Below, in pieces: positions 1 to 8,273 of a stretch of DNA of 64,000 nt. The translations under genes were made by a program, and so were the position numbers. A model generated the notes under the pieces. It was not told where the DNA came from and made no database searches. It saw only the letters and a program-made list of their open reading frames with translations. This DNA comes from Pedobacter sp. MR2016-24 (GTDB lineage: Bacteria > Bacteroidota > Bacteroidia > Sphingobacteriales > Sphingobacteriaceae), in assembly GCF_026239655.1 (NCBI RefSeq), contig NZ_JAPIVO010000008.1, forward strand, positions 419,716-483,715, given 5' to 3'. Numbering within the stretch: the stretch's first letter is position 1; each line of letters begins with the position of its first letter.

Positions 1-452
1 CCATTTTTCTTTCCTTCATTTTTGCTGAGGTGATAACATTTACGCGTTGTTTCCGGGAATTTCTCCACAATAAGATTGATCTGTTCATGCAGTTCGCGTG
101 CTATTGTATTTTCTTCCGCGGAATAATCCAGTTGATTCAGACCTTCCAGCAGTAAACCTTCATTTTTAAGCTGTATATTTTTCCTGCGGTAAGCAGAGAT
201 GACATGGTTACGGGAGATGACATACAGATAAGGTTTGAAATCACGTATAGCAGGAAGCGATGCTCTTTTGAGCCAAAGCTCCATGAAGATTTCCTGTACT
301 ACGTCCTTGGCATCTTCCAGATCTGGCAAACGGAGATTTACAATCGCAAAAACACTTTTTTTATGTAACTGATAAAGTTCCTGAAATGCAGCCGTATCTC
401 CTTCACTGCTTCTTTGCAGCAAAACCTGCTGTGCTAAGTTTTTATCTGTCAT
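1..452 (-). CDS. ECF RNA polymerase sigma factor (partial, cut by window start)
   Basis: The reading frame starts at ATG 452 (MTDKNLAQQVLLQRSSEGDT) and runs off the left edge after about 150 codons, so the end of region 4 is missing. Region 2 is visible in the first 100 residues, with the DAKDVVQEIFMELW helix typical of region 2.2/2.3, followed by LYVISRNHVISAYRRK. The start of region 4 (LVEKFPETTRKCYHLSKNEG) is just reached. In the family, such FecI-like sigma factors in Bacteroidota usually pair with a FecR anti-sigma factor and a SusC/TonB receptor; that partner would lie to the left, outside the window. Family call is firm; the regulon is unknown. Confidence 0.85.
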   Translation of the reverse strand, partial: MTDKNLAQQVLLQRSSEGDTAAFQELYQLHKKSVFAIVNLRLPDLEDAKDVVQEIFMELWLKRASLPAIRDFKPYLYVISRNHVISAYRRKNIQLKNEGLLLEGLNQLDYSAEENTIARELHEQINLIVEKFPETTRKCYHLSKNEGKKN

Positions 453-543
453 GATGATCCTTCCTTCCCTAAACCGCGTCAAAATTAGACTAACTGTATA
501 TGCATGACATTAAGCCAATGTTAAGAAAAGGTACAATCCCTCT

Positions 544-1788
544 TTAAGGATCCATAGGTTCATCAAAATCTATCTGCAAAGCTGCCGCAAGCGGATAAAA
601 CTCTGCTTCATGATCTGACAGGCGTTTACCATTTTTATAAGGCAGATAACCCAGTTCCTGTTCACAGCGCGAAGGCATTATACTGGTGATATAATAACTC
701 TGGGATTTTGCAGTGGAGGTAATACAGGGTTTATCCATTGGAAAACCATTCGTGAAAATTATCCTGGCACAATTGCGCAAGTTGGTTGTGGTATGCCTGG
801 CATGTGGTTCAATCAAAATCACTTTTTCAGGAATATGCAAAGTTTGCATCAGGTATTTTTTCATCTCGATGGCCTCATTGTATTTGGTTTTAAATGGATG
901 TACACATCCTCCCGAAACCATAATAAATGGTGCCAGCCCATTTTTGTACTGTAAAACGGCTAATCTGCAACGCAACATACCTCCCGCACTTAAAGCAACA
1001 CCAGCCTCTTCAGGGCCTTCGCCTGGAACGAGAATTAACGTATATTTAAAATTGTCCCAATCGACCTTTTTTGCATATGCCAGGGCAGACTTATTTTCAG
1101 TTTCATTTAGCGGTTCGTAATCCGCAGCCTGGTAACGTTCATTGATATCGAGACTTGTGAGCGCAAATGATAAAAGGCTTGCATAAAAAGAATTTCCATT
1201 ATGGGTATTGACTGACAGGCTTGCGTTCATGGCCAGTAACTCAGGATATCCTCTATCCAGCACATTAAAGCTGATGGAATCTATTTTAGCGTAGTTGGGT
1301 TTTTTACCTGCTGCATATACATCAATCATATGATTTACACAGCGGGCATCCTGCTCCCATGCTTTAAGTAACAACTGTTTATGATCCATTGCCGCGTATA
1401 GATAGTAACAGCCTGAAGGAATCAGCTGATCTTTTACCAATTCTCCTAATTCGTTTTCTGGTTGATACAGCGCAACTAATCTCCCTCCCACTTCCTTAAT
1501 TTCCGCTGGCGTAAACTTTGCCGCATCCGTGTAACAGCTTACAGTATTGCCGCAATTTTTGATGGCTGCCAATAGCTGAGCTTTTTTATCACGACCAATC
1601 ATGGTCAGTATGCTATCCTCTTTTAAGAAGTGATTTAGCGCAGGTATTTCCTCAAATAAGGTGAGTAAATAGCAATTTTTAGACGCTGCATAATTATCCC
1701 CGCTGATCATTTTATAGCTGGCCCTTGGCTGCGCAAATCCATAGCTGGTAACGAATAAGAAGAAGAGTAATGAAGCGGTGTATTTCAT
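544..1788 (-). CDS. Secreted YdcF/ElyC-family (DUF218) protein
   Basis: A 414-residue protein if translation begins at ATG 1788, chosen because MKYTASLLFFLFVTSYGFA is a clean signal peptide; an in-frame ATG at 1947 would place 53 hydrophobic but non-signal residues in front. The C-terminal half carries the DUF218 fold: LILVPGEGPEE, RCRLAVLQYKNGLAP, FIMVSGG and EPHARHTTTNLRNCARII. DUF218 proteins (SanA, ElyC, YdcF) are linked to envelope and peptidoglycan homeostasis, but the reaction is not established. The N-terminal ~200 residues are not recognised. Stand-alone gene; the 210 bp to the divergent kinase holds no clear promoter match. Confidence 0.7.
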   Translation of the reverse strand: MKYTASLLFFLFVTSYGFAQPRASYKMISGDNYAASKNCYLLTLFEEIPALNHFLKEDSILTMIGRDKKAQLLAAIKNCGNTVSCYTDAAKFTPAEIKEVGGRLVALYQPENELGELVKDQLIPSGCYYLYAAMDHKQLLLKAWEQDARCVNHMIDVYAAGKKPNYAKIDSISFNVLDRGYPELLAMNASLSVNTHNGNSFYASLLSFALTSLDINERYQAADYEPLNETENKSALAYAKKVDWDNFKYTLILVPGEGPEEAGVALSAGGMLRCRLAVLQYKNGLAPFIMVSGGCVHPFKTKYNEAIEMKKYLMQTLHIPEKVILIEPHARHTTTNLRNCARIIFTNGFPMDKPCITSTAKSQSYYITSIMPSRCEQELGYLPYKNGKRLSDHEAEFYPLAAALQIDFDEPMDP

Positions 1789-1998
1789 AAGATGGATTTT
1801 AACGGACAAAGCAACTGACATCAGGTTAAGCCCAGATGAACAGGATATTAAATTTATTAGTTTATAAATGTAATTAAATTGAAAGATCATACTGAATTCA
1901 TGAAAGTAAAAAAGAAAAGAACAAAATGAATAGCACAATTGATGCATTTAAAAAAATAAAATGTTAAATTAGGTTTACGCGTATTTACCTGATATACA

Positions 1999-3516
1999 AT
2001 GGGAAAAGAAGAAAATTTGACAGATTATAGGGTTGGTTTTTTAAAAGGAGCTGATGAATGCACGAAAGTCATACGTTCAATTGATTGGAATCAAACATCT
2101 TTAGGCGCTCCAAATAACTGGCCACAGAGTCTGAAAACAACTTTAAGTATCCTCTTATCTGCAAAAGTTCCAATGGCCTTATTCTGGGGTCCGGAGTACA
2201 TACAATTTCATAATGATTCTTATGTTTCAGAATTGAGCTGGGAAACCAGGCATGAAGCAAAAATCGGGCAAGCTGCCGCGGATTCCCATACAAGGAACTG
2301 GCCATGTATAAAACCGCTGGTTGACCTGGTGATAGCTGATGGCGAAGGACTATATATTGAAGATTTAAGTTTCAATTTCTGCTATAGTGCGGTAGTCGAC
2401 GAAACGGACAGCGTTGCAGGAGTAATTATTACTTATCTGGACAGCAGCAGTAAAACCGGAGATGTTTCCAATGCCGAAGAACGTTTGCGGATGGCCAGTG
2501 ATGCAACAGGAATAGGCAGCTGGGATATAGATCTGAACTGCAATTCGATTACCTATACCCCCACATTAATGGAATTACTGGGCATGGACAGGGATGACAG
2601 GCTTACCCTGGAAGAAATTAATGCCCTTACGCACCCCAATGACAAATCAATCACTGATAGCGCTTTGATGTGCGCACTTGAAACTGGTTATTACCACTGT
2701 GAATCAAGAATAGTGTGGCTGGATGATTCTGTTCACTGGATGAGCTCTACAGGAAAAGTGATCTATGATGAATATGAATTTCCGAGCAGATTGCTGGGTA
2801 CAACAGTTGATATCACAGAGAATAAAATAGAACAGATGGAAAAAAATGACTTTATCGCCATTGCCAGTCATGAACTGAAAACACCACTGACTTCTATTAA
2901 AGCCTATGTACAGATGCTGAAATCGGGCCGACGCTTAGATGATCCGGACTATGTCATTAACCTGGCTACGCGTGCAGAATCACAGGTCAACAGGATGACA
3001 AAGCTGATTTACAGCTTTCTGGATATGTCGAGAATTGAATCCGGACATGTAGATCTGCAAATGGAGCCTTTTATGCTGGATGACCTGATCAGCGAAGTGG
3101 TCAAAGATTATATGATCCATACGAGCACACACGCCTTGCTTTTTAGTCCGGGAATCGCCGAAAAGATAGAGGGCGACAGATCCAGAATTGGTCAGGTAAT
3201 TGATAATCTGGTCAGTAATGCCATCAAATATTCGCCTTTAAGTAAAATGGTGGAGATCAGTTCCATGACCGTGGGAGAGGAAGCTATTGTTTCTATCAAA
3301 GATTATGGAATTGGAATTGACCATAAACACCAGTCCAAAGTATTTGAACGTTTTTACAGGGCAGACGACCAGAAAGCGAGAAATGCGGTTGGATTTGGCA
3401 TCGGTCTTTATTTAAGTGCAGATATCATGAAAAGGCACAATGGGGGCATCTGGATTGAAAGTGCTCCTGGTGAAGGAACGACTTTTCATTTCAGCCTGCC
3501 CTTAAGCAGATCATAA
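1999..3516 (+). CDS. Soluble PAS-domain sensor histidine kinase
   Basis: A 505-residue kinase with no transmembrane segment. Residues ~20-150 are a PAS-like sensor (LGAPNNWPQSLKTTLSILLS ... FWGPEYIQFHNDSY), and ~160-275 a second PAS fold ending in GTTVDITENK. The HisKA H-box is FIAIASHELKTPLTS with His291 as the expected phospho-acceptor. The ATPase has the N box (QVIDNLVSNAIKYSP), G1 (KDYGIGID), F box (FERFYRADD) and G2 (GFGIGLYLS). All catalytic boxes look intact. It sits 82 bp upstream of a receiver-only response regulator on the same strand, which is a likely partner. The ligand or cue is not readable from the sequence. Confidence 0.92.
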   Translation: MGKEENLTDYRVGFLKGADECTKVIRSIDWNQTSLGAPNNWPQSLKTTLSILLSAKVPMALFWGPEYIQFHNDSYVSELSWETRHEAKIGQAAADSHTRNWPCIKPLVDLVIADGEGLYIEDLSFNFCYSAVVDETDSVAGVIITYLDSSSKTGDVSNAEERLRMASDATGIGSWDIDLNCNSITYTPTLMELLGMDRDDRLTLEEINALTHPNDKSITDSALMCALETGYYHCESRIVWLDDSVHWMSSTGKVIYDEYEFPSRLLGTTVDITENKIEQMEKNDFIAIASHELKTPLTSIKAYVQMLKSGRRLDDPDYVINLATRAESQVNRMTKLIYSFLDMSRIESGHVDLQMEPFMLDDLISEVVKDYMIHTSTHALLFSPGIAEKIEGDRSRIGQVIDNLVSNAIKYSPLSKMVEISSMTVGEEAIVSIKDYGIGIDHKHQSKVFERFYRADDQKARNAVGFGIGLYLSADIMKRHNGGIWIESAPGEGTTFHFSLPLSRS

Positions 3517-3598
3517 CAAACCTCCTGTCAGAAAGAACTCAAGCGTAAAAACGTTCAACTTTATATCGTTTTTAATAAACAGTTCTTATATTTGAGTT

Positions 3599-3958
3599 AT
3601 GTCTAAACTGATACAAGTCATAGAAGATGACGAGGCGATTCGTGACGTCATAGAATATATCCTGCAACAATCTGAATTCGAGGTAAATGTTGCGGCAAAT
3701 GCACGGGAGTTTAAAATAAATCTGTTCAATACTTTGCCTGATTTGATTTTAATGGATGTGAAATTACCTGATGGCGATGGGATACAGCTATGCAAACAAT
3801 TAAAGCAGAGCCTGGATACAAGACATATCCCGGTCATTATTATGTCGGCCCATGCGCCTGCTGAAGCCAGTAGCAAAGAAGCTTCTGCTGATGATTTTAT
3901 CAGCAAACCTTTCGACCTGAACGAGCTTTTGAAAAGAATTGAGGCACAATTAGCTTAA
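3599..3958 (+). CDS. Single-domain response regulator (receiver only), copy 1
   Basis: A 119-residue CheY-type receiver with no output domain. It has the acidic pair EDD (residues 9-11), phospho-acceptor Asp53 in LILMDVKLPDG, Ser83 at the switch Thr/Ser position, and Lys103 in ISKPFD. It follows the histidine kinase at 82 bp, so the pair probably forms a two-component or phosphorelay module that passes the signal on by protein contact. It is paralogous to the receiver at 6468-6842: 57 of 119 residues are identical without gaps. Convergent with the AraC gene, with only 4 bp between the stops. Confidence 0.92.
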   Translation: MSKLIQVIEDDEAIRDVIEYILQQSEFEVNVAANAREFKINLFNTLPDLILMDVKLPDGDGIQLCKQLKQSLDTRHIPVIIMSAHAPAEASSKEASADDFISKPFDLNELLKRIEAQLA

Positions 3959-3962
3959 ATAT

Positions 3963-4838
3963 TTATTCGACCAGGGTATTGAATTTGGATTCAATGTGAT
4001 TCTTTGCCAGTTTCTGGAAATCTTCGGGAGAAGTGCCGGTTTGTTTTTTAAAAAACCGGCTGAAATATGGGCGATCCGTAAATCCCAAAGCATAGGCAAC
4101 CTCCTTCAGCGTATGCTCACTATGGATGATCTGTCGCTTGGCCTCAAGAATAATCCTGTCATGAATCAGCTGCACCACTGTTTTGTCCAGTTTTTCTTTC
4201 AGGATCTGATTCAGCCGCTTTGAGCTGAGTCCGAGTTCACTGGCATAATATGCTGCATTTCGTTCCTGCTGGTAATTTTCTTCCAGCAAAATCATAAATT
4301 CATATACACGTTTCTGATTTACATCCTGTGTGGTAAAAACATGTTCCTTTATACGAATCAGTTTAAGCAGAAAGACTTTAAGCAAGGCCTTCAATATGAC
4401 AAAACTATTGTGCTGTTGCTGGTATTCTTCAGCGAGCAGGTTATAGATTTTTGACAATTCAAGAGCAGTTCCGGCACTTAATGGTAAACAGGAAAATTCA
4501 CCCTGTATGTTAAAAATCTTAAAGATGTCCAGATAAAACTCTTTGTCTCCCTCCTCCAGGAAATCTCTTTTAAAGGATAACAGAATACCGTTTTTACCTG
4601 CCTTATTCAGCTGATGAACCCGATAAGGTGGTATCAGATAGATCCAGTCGCCCCTGCCCGGCTTGTCTTCCTCTTTAATAGTGTGTAATGGAAATTCATG
4701 CTGCAGCCACACAATTTCAAAGAAATCCTTTCTTCCCGGATCATTCAGATAACTTGGCGGACAATTTTCAAGGTTACGGATATAAATAAGGGATTGTTCT
4801 AGTCCTAATGTCGTTTCTGCCATGCTGCTGCTTACCAA
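3963..4838 (-). CDS. AraC-family transcriptional regulator
   Basis: A 291-residue protein (ATG 4838; Met6 is an alternative). The N-terminal ~150 residues fit a cupin-like sensor domain (FFEIVWLQHEFPLHTI, GDWIYLIPPYRVHQL). The C-terminal ~95 residues are the double helix-turn-helix domain (YYASELGLSSKRLNQILKEK, then LKEVAYALGFTDRPYFSRFF, and KKQTGTSPEDFQ). It is transcribed divergently from hxlB across a 239-bp gap that contains three phased CACATA repeats (4995-5021), so control of hxlBA is the obvious hypothesis. In Bacillus the hxl operon uses the unrelated HxlR, so this would be a different regulatory solution. The effector is unknown. Confidence 0.88.
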   Translation of the reverse strand: MVSSSMAETTLGLEQSLIYIRNLENCPPSYLNDPGRKDFFEIVWLQHEFPLHTIKEEDKPGRGDWIYLIPPYRVHQLNKAGKNGILLSFKRDFLEEGDKEFYLDIFKIFNIQGEFSCLPLSAGTALELSKIYNLLAEEYQQQHNSFVILKALLKVFLLKLIRIKEHVFTTQDVNQKRVYEFMILLEENYQQERNAAYYASELGLSSKRLNQILKEKLDKTVVQLIHDRIILEAKRQIIHSEHTLKEVAYALGFTDRPYFSRFFKKQTGTSPEDFQKLAKNHIESKFNTLVE

Positions 4839-4994
4839 GATAAAATCTGAAATTCTTCCCGGATAACGGGCTGCTCAGGATTCAAATATAAACCATAGCT
4901 GCATATTGGATCGGAAATTTTAGAAAAATGAATAACATTGCCGGTATAAATCACTATTTATGGCATTCCTGTGATCTTAACATTCGGCTGTTTC

Positions 4995-5021
4995 CACATA
5001 GTCCCACATAATGCGCACATA
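4995..5021 (+). promoter_or_regulatory. Three phased CACATA direct repeats, candidate AraC operator
   Basis: CACATA occurs at 4995-5000, 5005-5010 and 5016-5021, i.e. at 10- and 11-bp intervals, one DNA turn each. Direct repeats on one helix face are what a two-HTH AraC-type protein binds. The last copy ends 7 nt before the GTTG at 5029-5032, which may serve as the -33 element of the hxl promoter; that is the usual place for a class II activator. Repeats and spacing are seen; binding is inferred. Confidence 0.5.
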
Positions 5022-5028
5022 GTATAAC

Positions 5029-5057
5029 GTTGCCCCTAACAGAAGCACATACCTTTG
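5029..5057 (+). promoter_or_regulatory. Candidate Bacteroidota-type promoter of hxlBA
   Basis: TACCTTTG at 5050-5057 matches the -7 consensus TAnnTTTG exactly. GTTG at 5029-5032 is an imperfect -33 element (consensus TTTG) with a 17-nt spacer, shorter than the usual 19-21, which would suit an activator-dependent promoter. Transcription would start near 5063, about 15 nt before ATG 5078, which argues against the in-frame TTG at 5030 as the hxlB start. Confidence 0.45.
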
Positions 5058-5077
5058 ATGCAGATAAAAACAACGGT

Positions 5078-5662
5078 ATGGATAACTCGAATAAGGAAGA
5101 TCTTTCCGGCGCTTTGCAAACCAATATGCAAATGATCCTGGAAGAAAACAGAAAGCTGGCAGACCGGTTTGATTATCAGCAACTGGCAGCAGTCATTCCC
5201 CTGATACAAAAGGCAGAGCGGATTTTTGTTGCAGGTGCAGGCAGATCAGGTCTGGCCTTACGCAGTGCAGCCATGCGTTTAATGCATTTTGGACTGAACG
5301 TATTTGTGGCTGGAGAAACGACTACTCCTGCGATCAGAAAAGGTGACCTGCTGATCGCCGCCTCCGGTTCCGGTACCACGAGTACTATTGTGAAGGCTGC
5401 AGAAAAAACGGTAGCTGCAGGAGGACAGGTAGTGGCATTGTCTACCACGACAGATTCACCGCTGGCGAATCTTGCTGTACTGGTCTTAATTCTCCCTGCC
5501 GCGCAGAAACAGGATCATGGTAAAACCATTTCCGCTCAATACGCAGGAAGTCTTTTTGAACAGTCTGTATTATTATTTTCAGATGCGATTTTTCAAACGC
5601 TTTGGGGAATTGATAATGAGCCGGCAGAAGAAATGTGGAAAAGACACGCAAACCTCGAATAA
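5078..5662 (+). CDS. hxlB: 6-phospho-3-hexuloisomerase
   Basis: Isomerises D-arabino-3-hexulose 6-phosphate to fructose 6-phosphate, the second step of ribulose monophosphate formaldehyde fixation. It is a 194-residue SIS-domain protein, the usual family length. Visible motifs are the sugar-phosphate loop GAGRSGLALRS (about residues 53-63), IAASGSGTTSTIVKAAE, and a C-terminal stretch ISAQYAGSLFEQ typical of PHI enzymes. ATG 5078 is chosen over an upstream TTG because the likely promoter lies between them. hxlA follows after 40 bp, and the pairing makes the assignment firm. Cytoplasmic. Without a methanol or methane oxidation gene in view, a detoxification or pentose-phosphate role is as likely as methylotrophy. 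Confidence 0.9.
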   Translation: MDNSNKEDLSGALQTNMQMILEENRKLADRFDYQQLAAVIPLIQKAERIFVAGAGRSGLALRSAAMRLMHFGLNVFVAGETTTPAIRKGDLLIAASGSGTTSTIVKAAEKTVAAGGQVVALSTTTDSPLANLAVLVLILPAAQKQDHGKTISAQYAGSLFEQSVLLFSDAIFQTLWGIDNEPAEEMWKRHANLE

Positions 5663-5702
5663 CAAACTTACAAACGAATAAATATTAAATAACAATTATA
5701 TT

Positions 5703-6335
5703 ATGGCAAAATTACAAGTTGCAATAGACTTATTAACTACAGAAGATGCTTTAGCTTTAGTTGCTAAAATAGCGCCTTATATTGACATTATTGAATTGGG
5801 TACACCACTAATCAAAAACGCAGGTCTTTCCGTTGTTACCGCAATGAAAGAAGCTCATCCGGATAAACTGGTTTTCGCCGATCTTAAAACTATGGATGCT
5901 GGTGAATTAGAGGCTGATTTAGCTTTTAAAGCTGGTGCAGATTTAGTTACGGTATTAGGTGCTGCTGGTAATGCAACCATCGCTGGTGCAATCAAAGCTG
6001 GTAAAGCACATGGTAAAGGTGTTGTGGTAGATACAATTGGTGTGGCTGACCGTGTTAAACGTGCACAGGAAGTAACCGAATTAGGTGCTGAATTTGTAGA
6101 ATTGCATGCTGGATTAGACGAGCAATGGGCTGAGGGATACTCTATCCAGGTATTGATCGACGAAGCTGCACGCGCAGGCGTTCCTGTTTCTATCGCTGGT
6201 GGTGTGAACATCAACAATGTACAGGCGGTAATTAAAGCAGGTGCAATAGTTGCTGTAGCTGGTGCTGCTATCTATGGTGCAGAAGACCCTGCAGCGGCTG
6301 CAAAAGCATTGCGTGAAGCAATTGATGCTGCCTAA
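5703..6335 (+). CDS. hxlA: 3-hexulose-6-phosphate synthase
   Basis: Catalyses aldol addition of formaldehyde to ribulose 5-phosphate, giving hexulose 6-phosphate (reversible). It is a 210-residue TIM barrel of the OMP-decarboxylase superfamily with the diagnostic metal/phosphate motif DxKxxD at Asp60-Lys62-Asp65 (FADLKTMDAGE), plus ELGTPLIKNAG and the phosphate-binding VSIAGGVN. Full length. Codon choice is strongly biased to GGT, GCT and GTT compared with hxlB, suggesting high expression. It is the second gene after hxlB, followed by a strong terminator at 6354. Likely regulated by the divergent AraC protein. Confidence 0.93.
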   Translation: MAKLQVAIDLLTTEDALALVAKIAPYIDIIELGTPLIKNAGLSVVTAMKEAHPDKLVFADLKTMDAGELEADLAFKAGADLVTVLGAAGNATIAGAIKAGKAHGKGVVVDTIGVADRVKRAQEVTELGAEFVELHAGLDEQWAEGYSIQVLIDEAARAGVPVSIAGGVNINNVQAVIKAGAIVAVAGAAIYGAEDPAAAAKALREAIDAA

Positions 6336-6353
6336 TTTTTTTAAGATTATAAG

Positions 6354-6387
6354 AAACGGAACAGTTGAAAAGCTGTTCCGTTTTTTT
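6354..6387 (+). terminator. Intrinsic terminator of hxlBA
   Basis: Perfect 11-bp stem (AAACGGAACAG / CTGTTCCGTTT) with an 8-nt loop, followed by seven T residues in all. It lies 18 bp after the hxlA stop. Confidence 0.9.
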
Positions 6388-6467
6388 ATGTAGAACCGGT
6401 CTCATTTGACCCCATATTGGAACAATGTTTGCTGTAAATCCTGAATTAAAAAGCTAACCTATTCTAT

Positions 6468-6842
6468 ATGACCAAAAGAATACATGTTCTTGAAGATGAC
6501 AGTGATATCAGATTTATCATTGAATACTTGTTAAAGGATGAAGGATATGAACTGCAGCTTTCATCTTCGGTAAGTGAACTGAAAAATAAATTGAGGGATG
6601 CTTTGCCGGACCTGTTTATTATTGATGTAATGCTGCCTGATGGAAATGGAATTGAGATCTGTGATGACCTTAAGAATGACATGTTCACCAAACATATTCC
6701 TGTTATTGTGATGTCTGCCAATCCAAGGAGTAAACAGATGAGTACGCAAGCCTGCGCGGATGACTACATTAGTAAACCTTTTGACCTGGATGATGTACTT
6801 ACCCGCATCAACAGATTACTGGTCAATAAAACAACTGCCTGA
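6468..6842 (+). CDS. Single-domain response regulator (receiver only), copy 2
   Basis: A 124-residue receiver without an output domain, paralogous to the one at 3599-3958. It has the EDD acidic pair at 9-11, phospho-acceptor Asp53 (LFIIDVMLPDG), Ser83 and Lys103 (ISKPFD). No kinase lies next to it; the soluble kinase at 1999 is the closest candidate. Convergent with lpxB. The two paralogs bracket the araC-hxlBA cassette, which suggests either a local duplication or insertion of the cassette between duplicated receivers. Confidence 0.9.
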   Translation: MTKRIHVLEDDSDIRFIIEYLLKDEGYELQLSSSVSELKNKLRDALPDLFIIDVMLPDGNGIEICDDLKNDMFTKHIPVIVMSANPRSKQMSTQACADDYISKPFDLDDVLTRINRLLVNKTTA

Positions 6843-6852
6843 AAATAAGATT

Positions 6853-6876
6853 CCTGCATTTAAAATTAAATGCAGG
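6853..6876. terminator. Hairpin between convergent genes, probable terminator
   Basis: CCTGCATTT / AAATGCAGG forms a 9-11 bp stem between the stops of the response regulator (+) and lpxB (-). The following T-tract is weak, so confidence is moderate. Confidence 0.5.
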
Positions 6877-6897
6877 TGTTCATGTTAATGCAGGGTA

Positions 6898-8007
6898 TTA
6901 ACTCCCCTGCAGATAGTTGTAAATCAATTCAGCTGTTCTTTCTGATGCACCCGGTCTGCCCATCAATGCAGACAACTCGGTATAATCATCCAGCATATCT
7001 TTTCTGCCGGTACCTGATAAAATCTGCTGCAGGTTGCTGGTGATAGCGATAGCATTACAATCTTCCTGAATAAGTTCGGCAACTACCTTCCTGTTCATGA
7101 TGAGGTTGACCAGGGAGATAAATTTAATTTTAACCAGCATCCTGGCAATAGCAATAGAGATGGCTCCGCCTTTATATACCACCACCTGCGGGACGTGAAA
7201 TAATGCAGTTTCGAGGGTTGCTGTTCCGGATGCAACTACCGCCGCTTTCGCTACATTCAGCAGGTCGTAAGTCCGGGCAAATACCAATTTCACGTTTTTT
7301 GAACCTATATACTGCTGATAGTATGCTGCATCAAAAGTCGGTGCCGCCGCCACAACAAAAGTTTGCTGAGGAAAACTTTCTGTGATGCCCAGCATCGCTG
7401 GCAACAGGCGTTCTATCTCCTGTTTGCGACTGCCCGGAAGCAGTGCGATCAGGTCAGCCGTACCCAGATTGTTCTGTTCACGGAAAGCAGGATCAGGTTT
7501 GAAATGTGCTTTTTCATCCAGTAAGGGATTGCCGACATAGTCTACATCCATTCCCCAGTCCTTATAGAAGTCCACCTCAAACGGAAGAATACAAAACATC
7601 CTGTCTACATCCCTTTTGATTTTCAGCACACGTTTCTGATTCCATGCCCATACTTTCGGAGAAATGTAGTAACATACTTTTATACCTTTCTGCCTGGCAA
7701 AATTTGCAATCTTCAGGTTAAAGCCGGGAAAATCTATCAGGATCAGTACATCCGGCTGCCATTGCAGGATATCCTTTTTACAGGATTTCATGTTGGTCAG
7801 TATCGTACGCAGGTTAAGCACTACTTCCGTAAAGCCCATAAAGGCCATATCAGCATAGTGTTTAACCAGCCTGCCACCCTCCGCCTGCATTTTATCGCCG
7901 CCAAAATACCTGAATTCCGCCTGCGCATCTTTTATCTTCAATGCCTTCATTAAGTTAGCACCGTGGAGATCTCCCGAGGCTTCACCAGCGACAAGGTAAT
8001 ATTTCAT
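6898..8007 (-). CDS. lpxB: Lipid-A-disaccharide synthase
   Basis: Joins UDP-2,3-diacylglucosamine and lipid X to give the lipid A disaccharide, a peripheral inner-membrane step of LPS synthesis. A 369-residue GT19 protein of normal length, starting MKYYLVAGEASGDLHGANLM, the family's N-terminal signature. Further conserved stretches are VLILIDFPGFNLKIA, CYYISPKVWAWNQKRV, LLPGSRKQEI and VASGTATLETALF. It is the last gene of a surE-small membrane protein-lpxB group in which successive genes overlap (4 bp at 8004-8007), so translation is probably coupled. It marks the host as a diderm with lipid A. Confidence 0.95.
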   Translation of the reverse strand: MKYYLVAGEASGDLHGANLMKALKIKDAQAEFRYFGGDKMQAEGGRLVKHYADMAFMGFTEVVLNLRTILTNMKSCKKDILQWQPDVLILIDFPGFNLKIANFARQKGIKVCYYISPKVWAWNQKRVLKIKRDVDRMFCILPFEVDFYKDWGMDVDYVGNPLLDEKAHFKPDPAFREQNNLGTADLIALLPGSRKQEIERLLPAMLGITESFPQQTFVVAAAPTFDAAYYQQYIGSKNVKLVFARTYDLLNVAKAAVVASGTATLETALFHVPQVVVYKGGAISIAIARMLVKIKFISLVNLIMNRKVVAELIQEDCNAIAITSNLQQILSGTGRKDMLDDYTELSALMGRPGASERTAELIYNYLQGS

Positions 8008-8273
8008 GACTGTTGTATTTTGTAGAAGAAAAATAACATGGCCCAGATAAATGTAGCGCTCAATACTCCCCTCCCCGTATGCTCCTGGTTAATTTTAAAG
8101 AAGTACTTTAACAGCAATGCATTTACACCGATACAGCCTATCAGCAGTAAATCGGCCTTAGCCAGAAAAGCGACTTTATGCATGATAAACCAGACCACAG
8201 CAACGAGCAGTCCGGGAACAAAAATCCCGATCCCGAAACCAGCCCAAACGGTATTTCTAATCTGTTTAATCAT
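8004..8273 (-). CDS. Small three-helix membrane protein between surE and lpxB
   Basis: An 89-residue protein starting at ATG 8273 (MIKQIRNTVWAGFGIGIFVP). Three hydrophobic segments are visible at about residues 10-30, 38-55 and 68-85. The start is chosen because it overlaps the surE stop by 8 bp (ATGATTAA), a standard coupling arrangement; an in-frame ATG at 8324 would extend it deeper into surE. I do not recognise the family. Its place between surE and lpxB suggests an inner-membrane role around lipid A supply, but that is guilt by position only. Confidence 0.65.
   Translation of the reverse strand: MIKQIRNTVWAGFGIGIFVPGLLVAVVWFIMHKVAFLAKADLLLIGCIGVNALLLKYFFKINQEHTGRGVLSATFIWAMLFFFYKIQQS

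Noticed and set aside
3587..3594. TATATTTG just before the first response regulator as its promoter
   Set aside because: Only 4 nt before the ATG, which leaves no room for a transcription start upstream of the start codon; the pattern is frequent by chance in AT-rich gaps.
5030..5077. TTG 5030 as the hxlB start (16 extra residues)
   Set aside because: The best promoter -7 element (5050-5057) lies downstream of it, relatives of this length start near ATG 5078, and the extra residues are not family-like.
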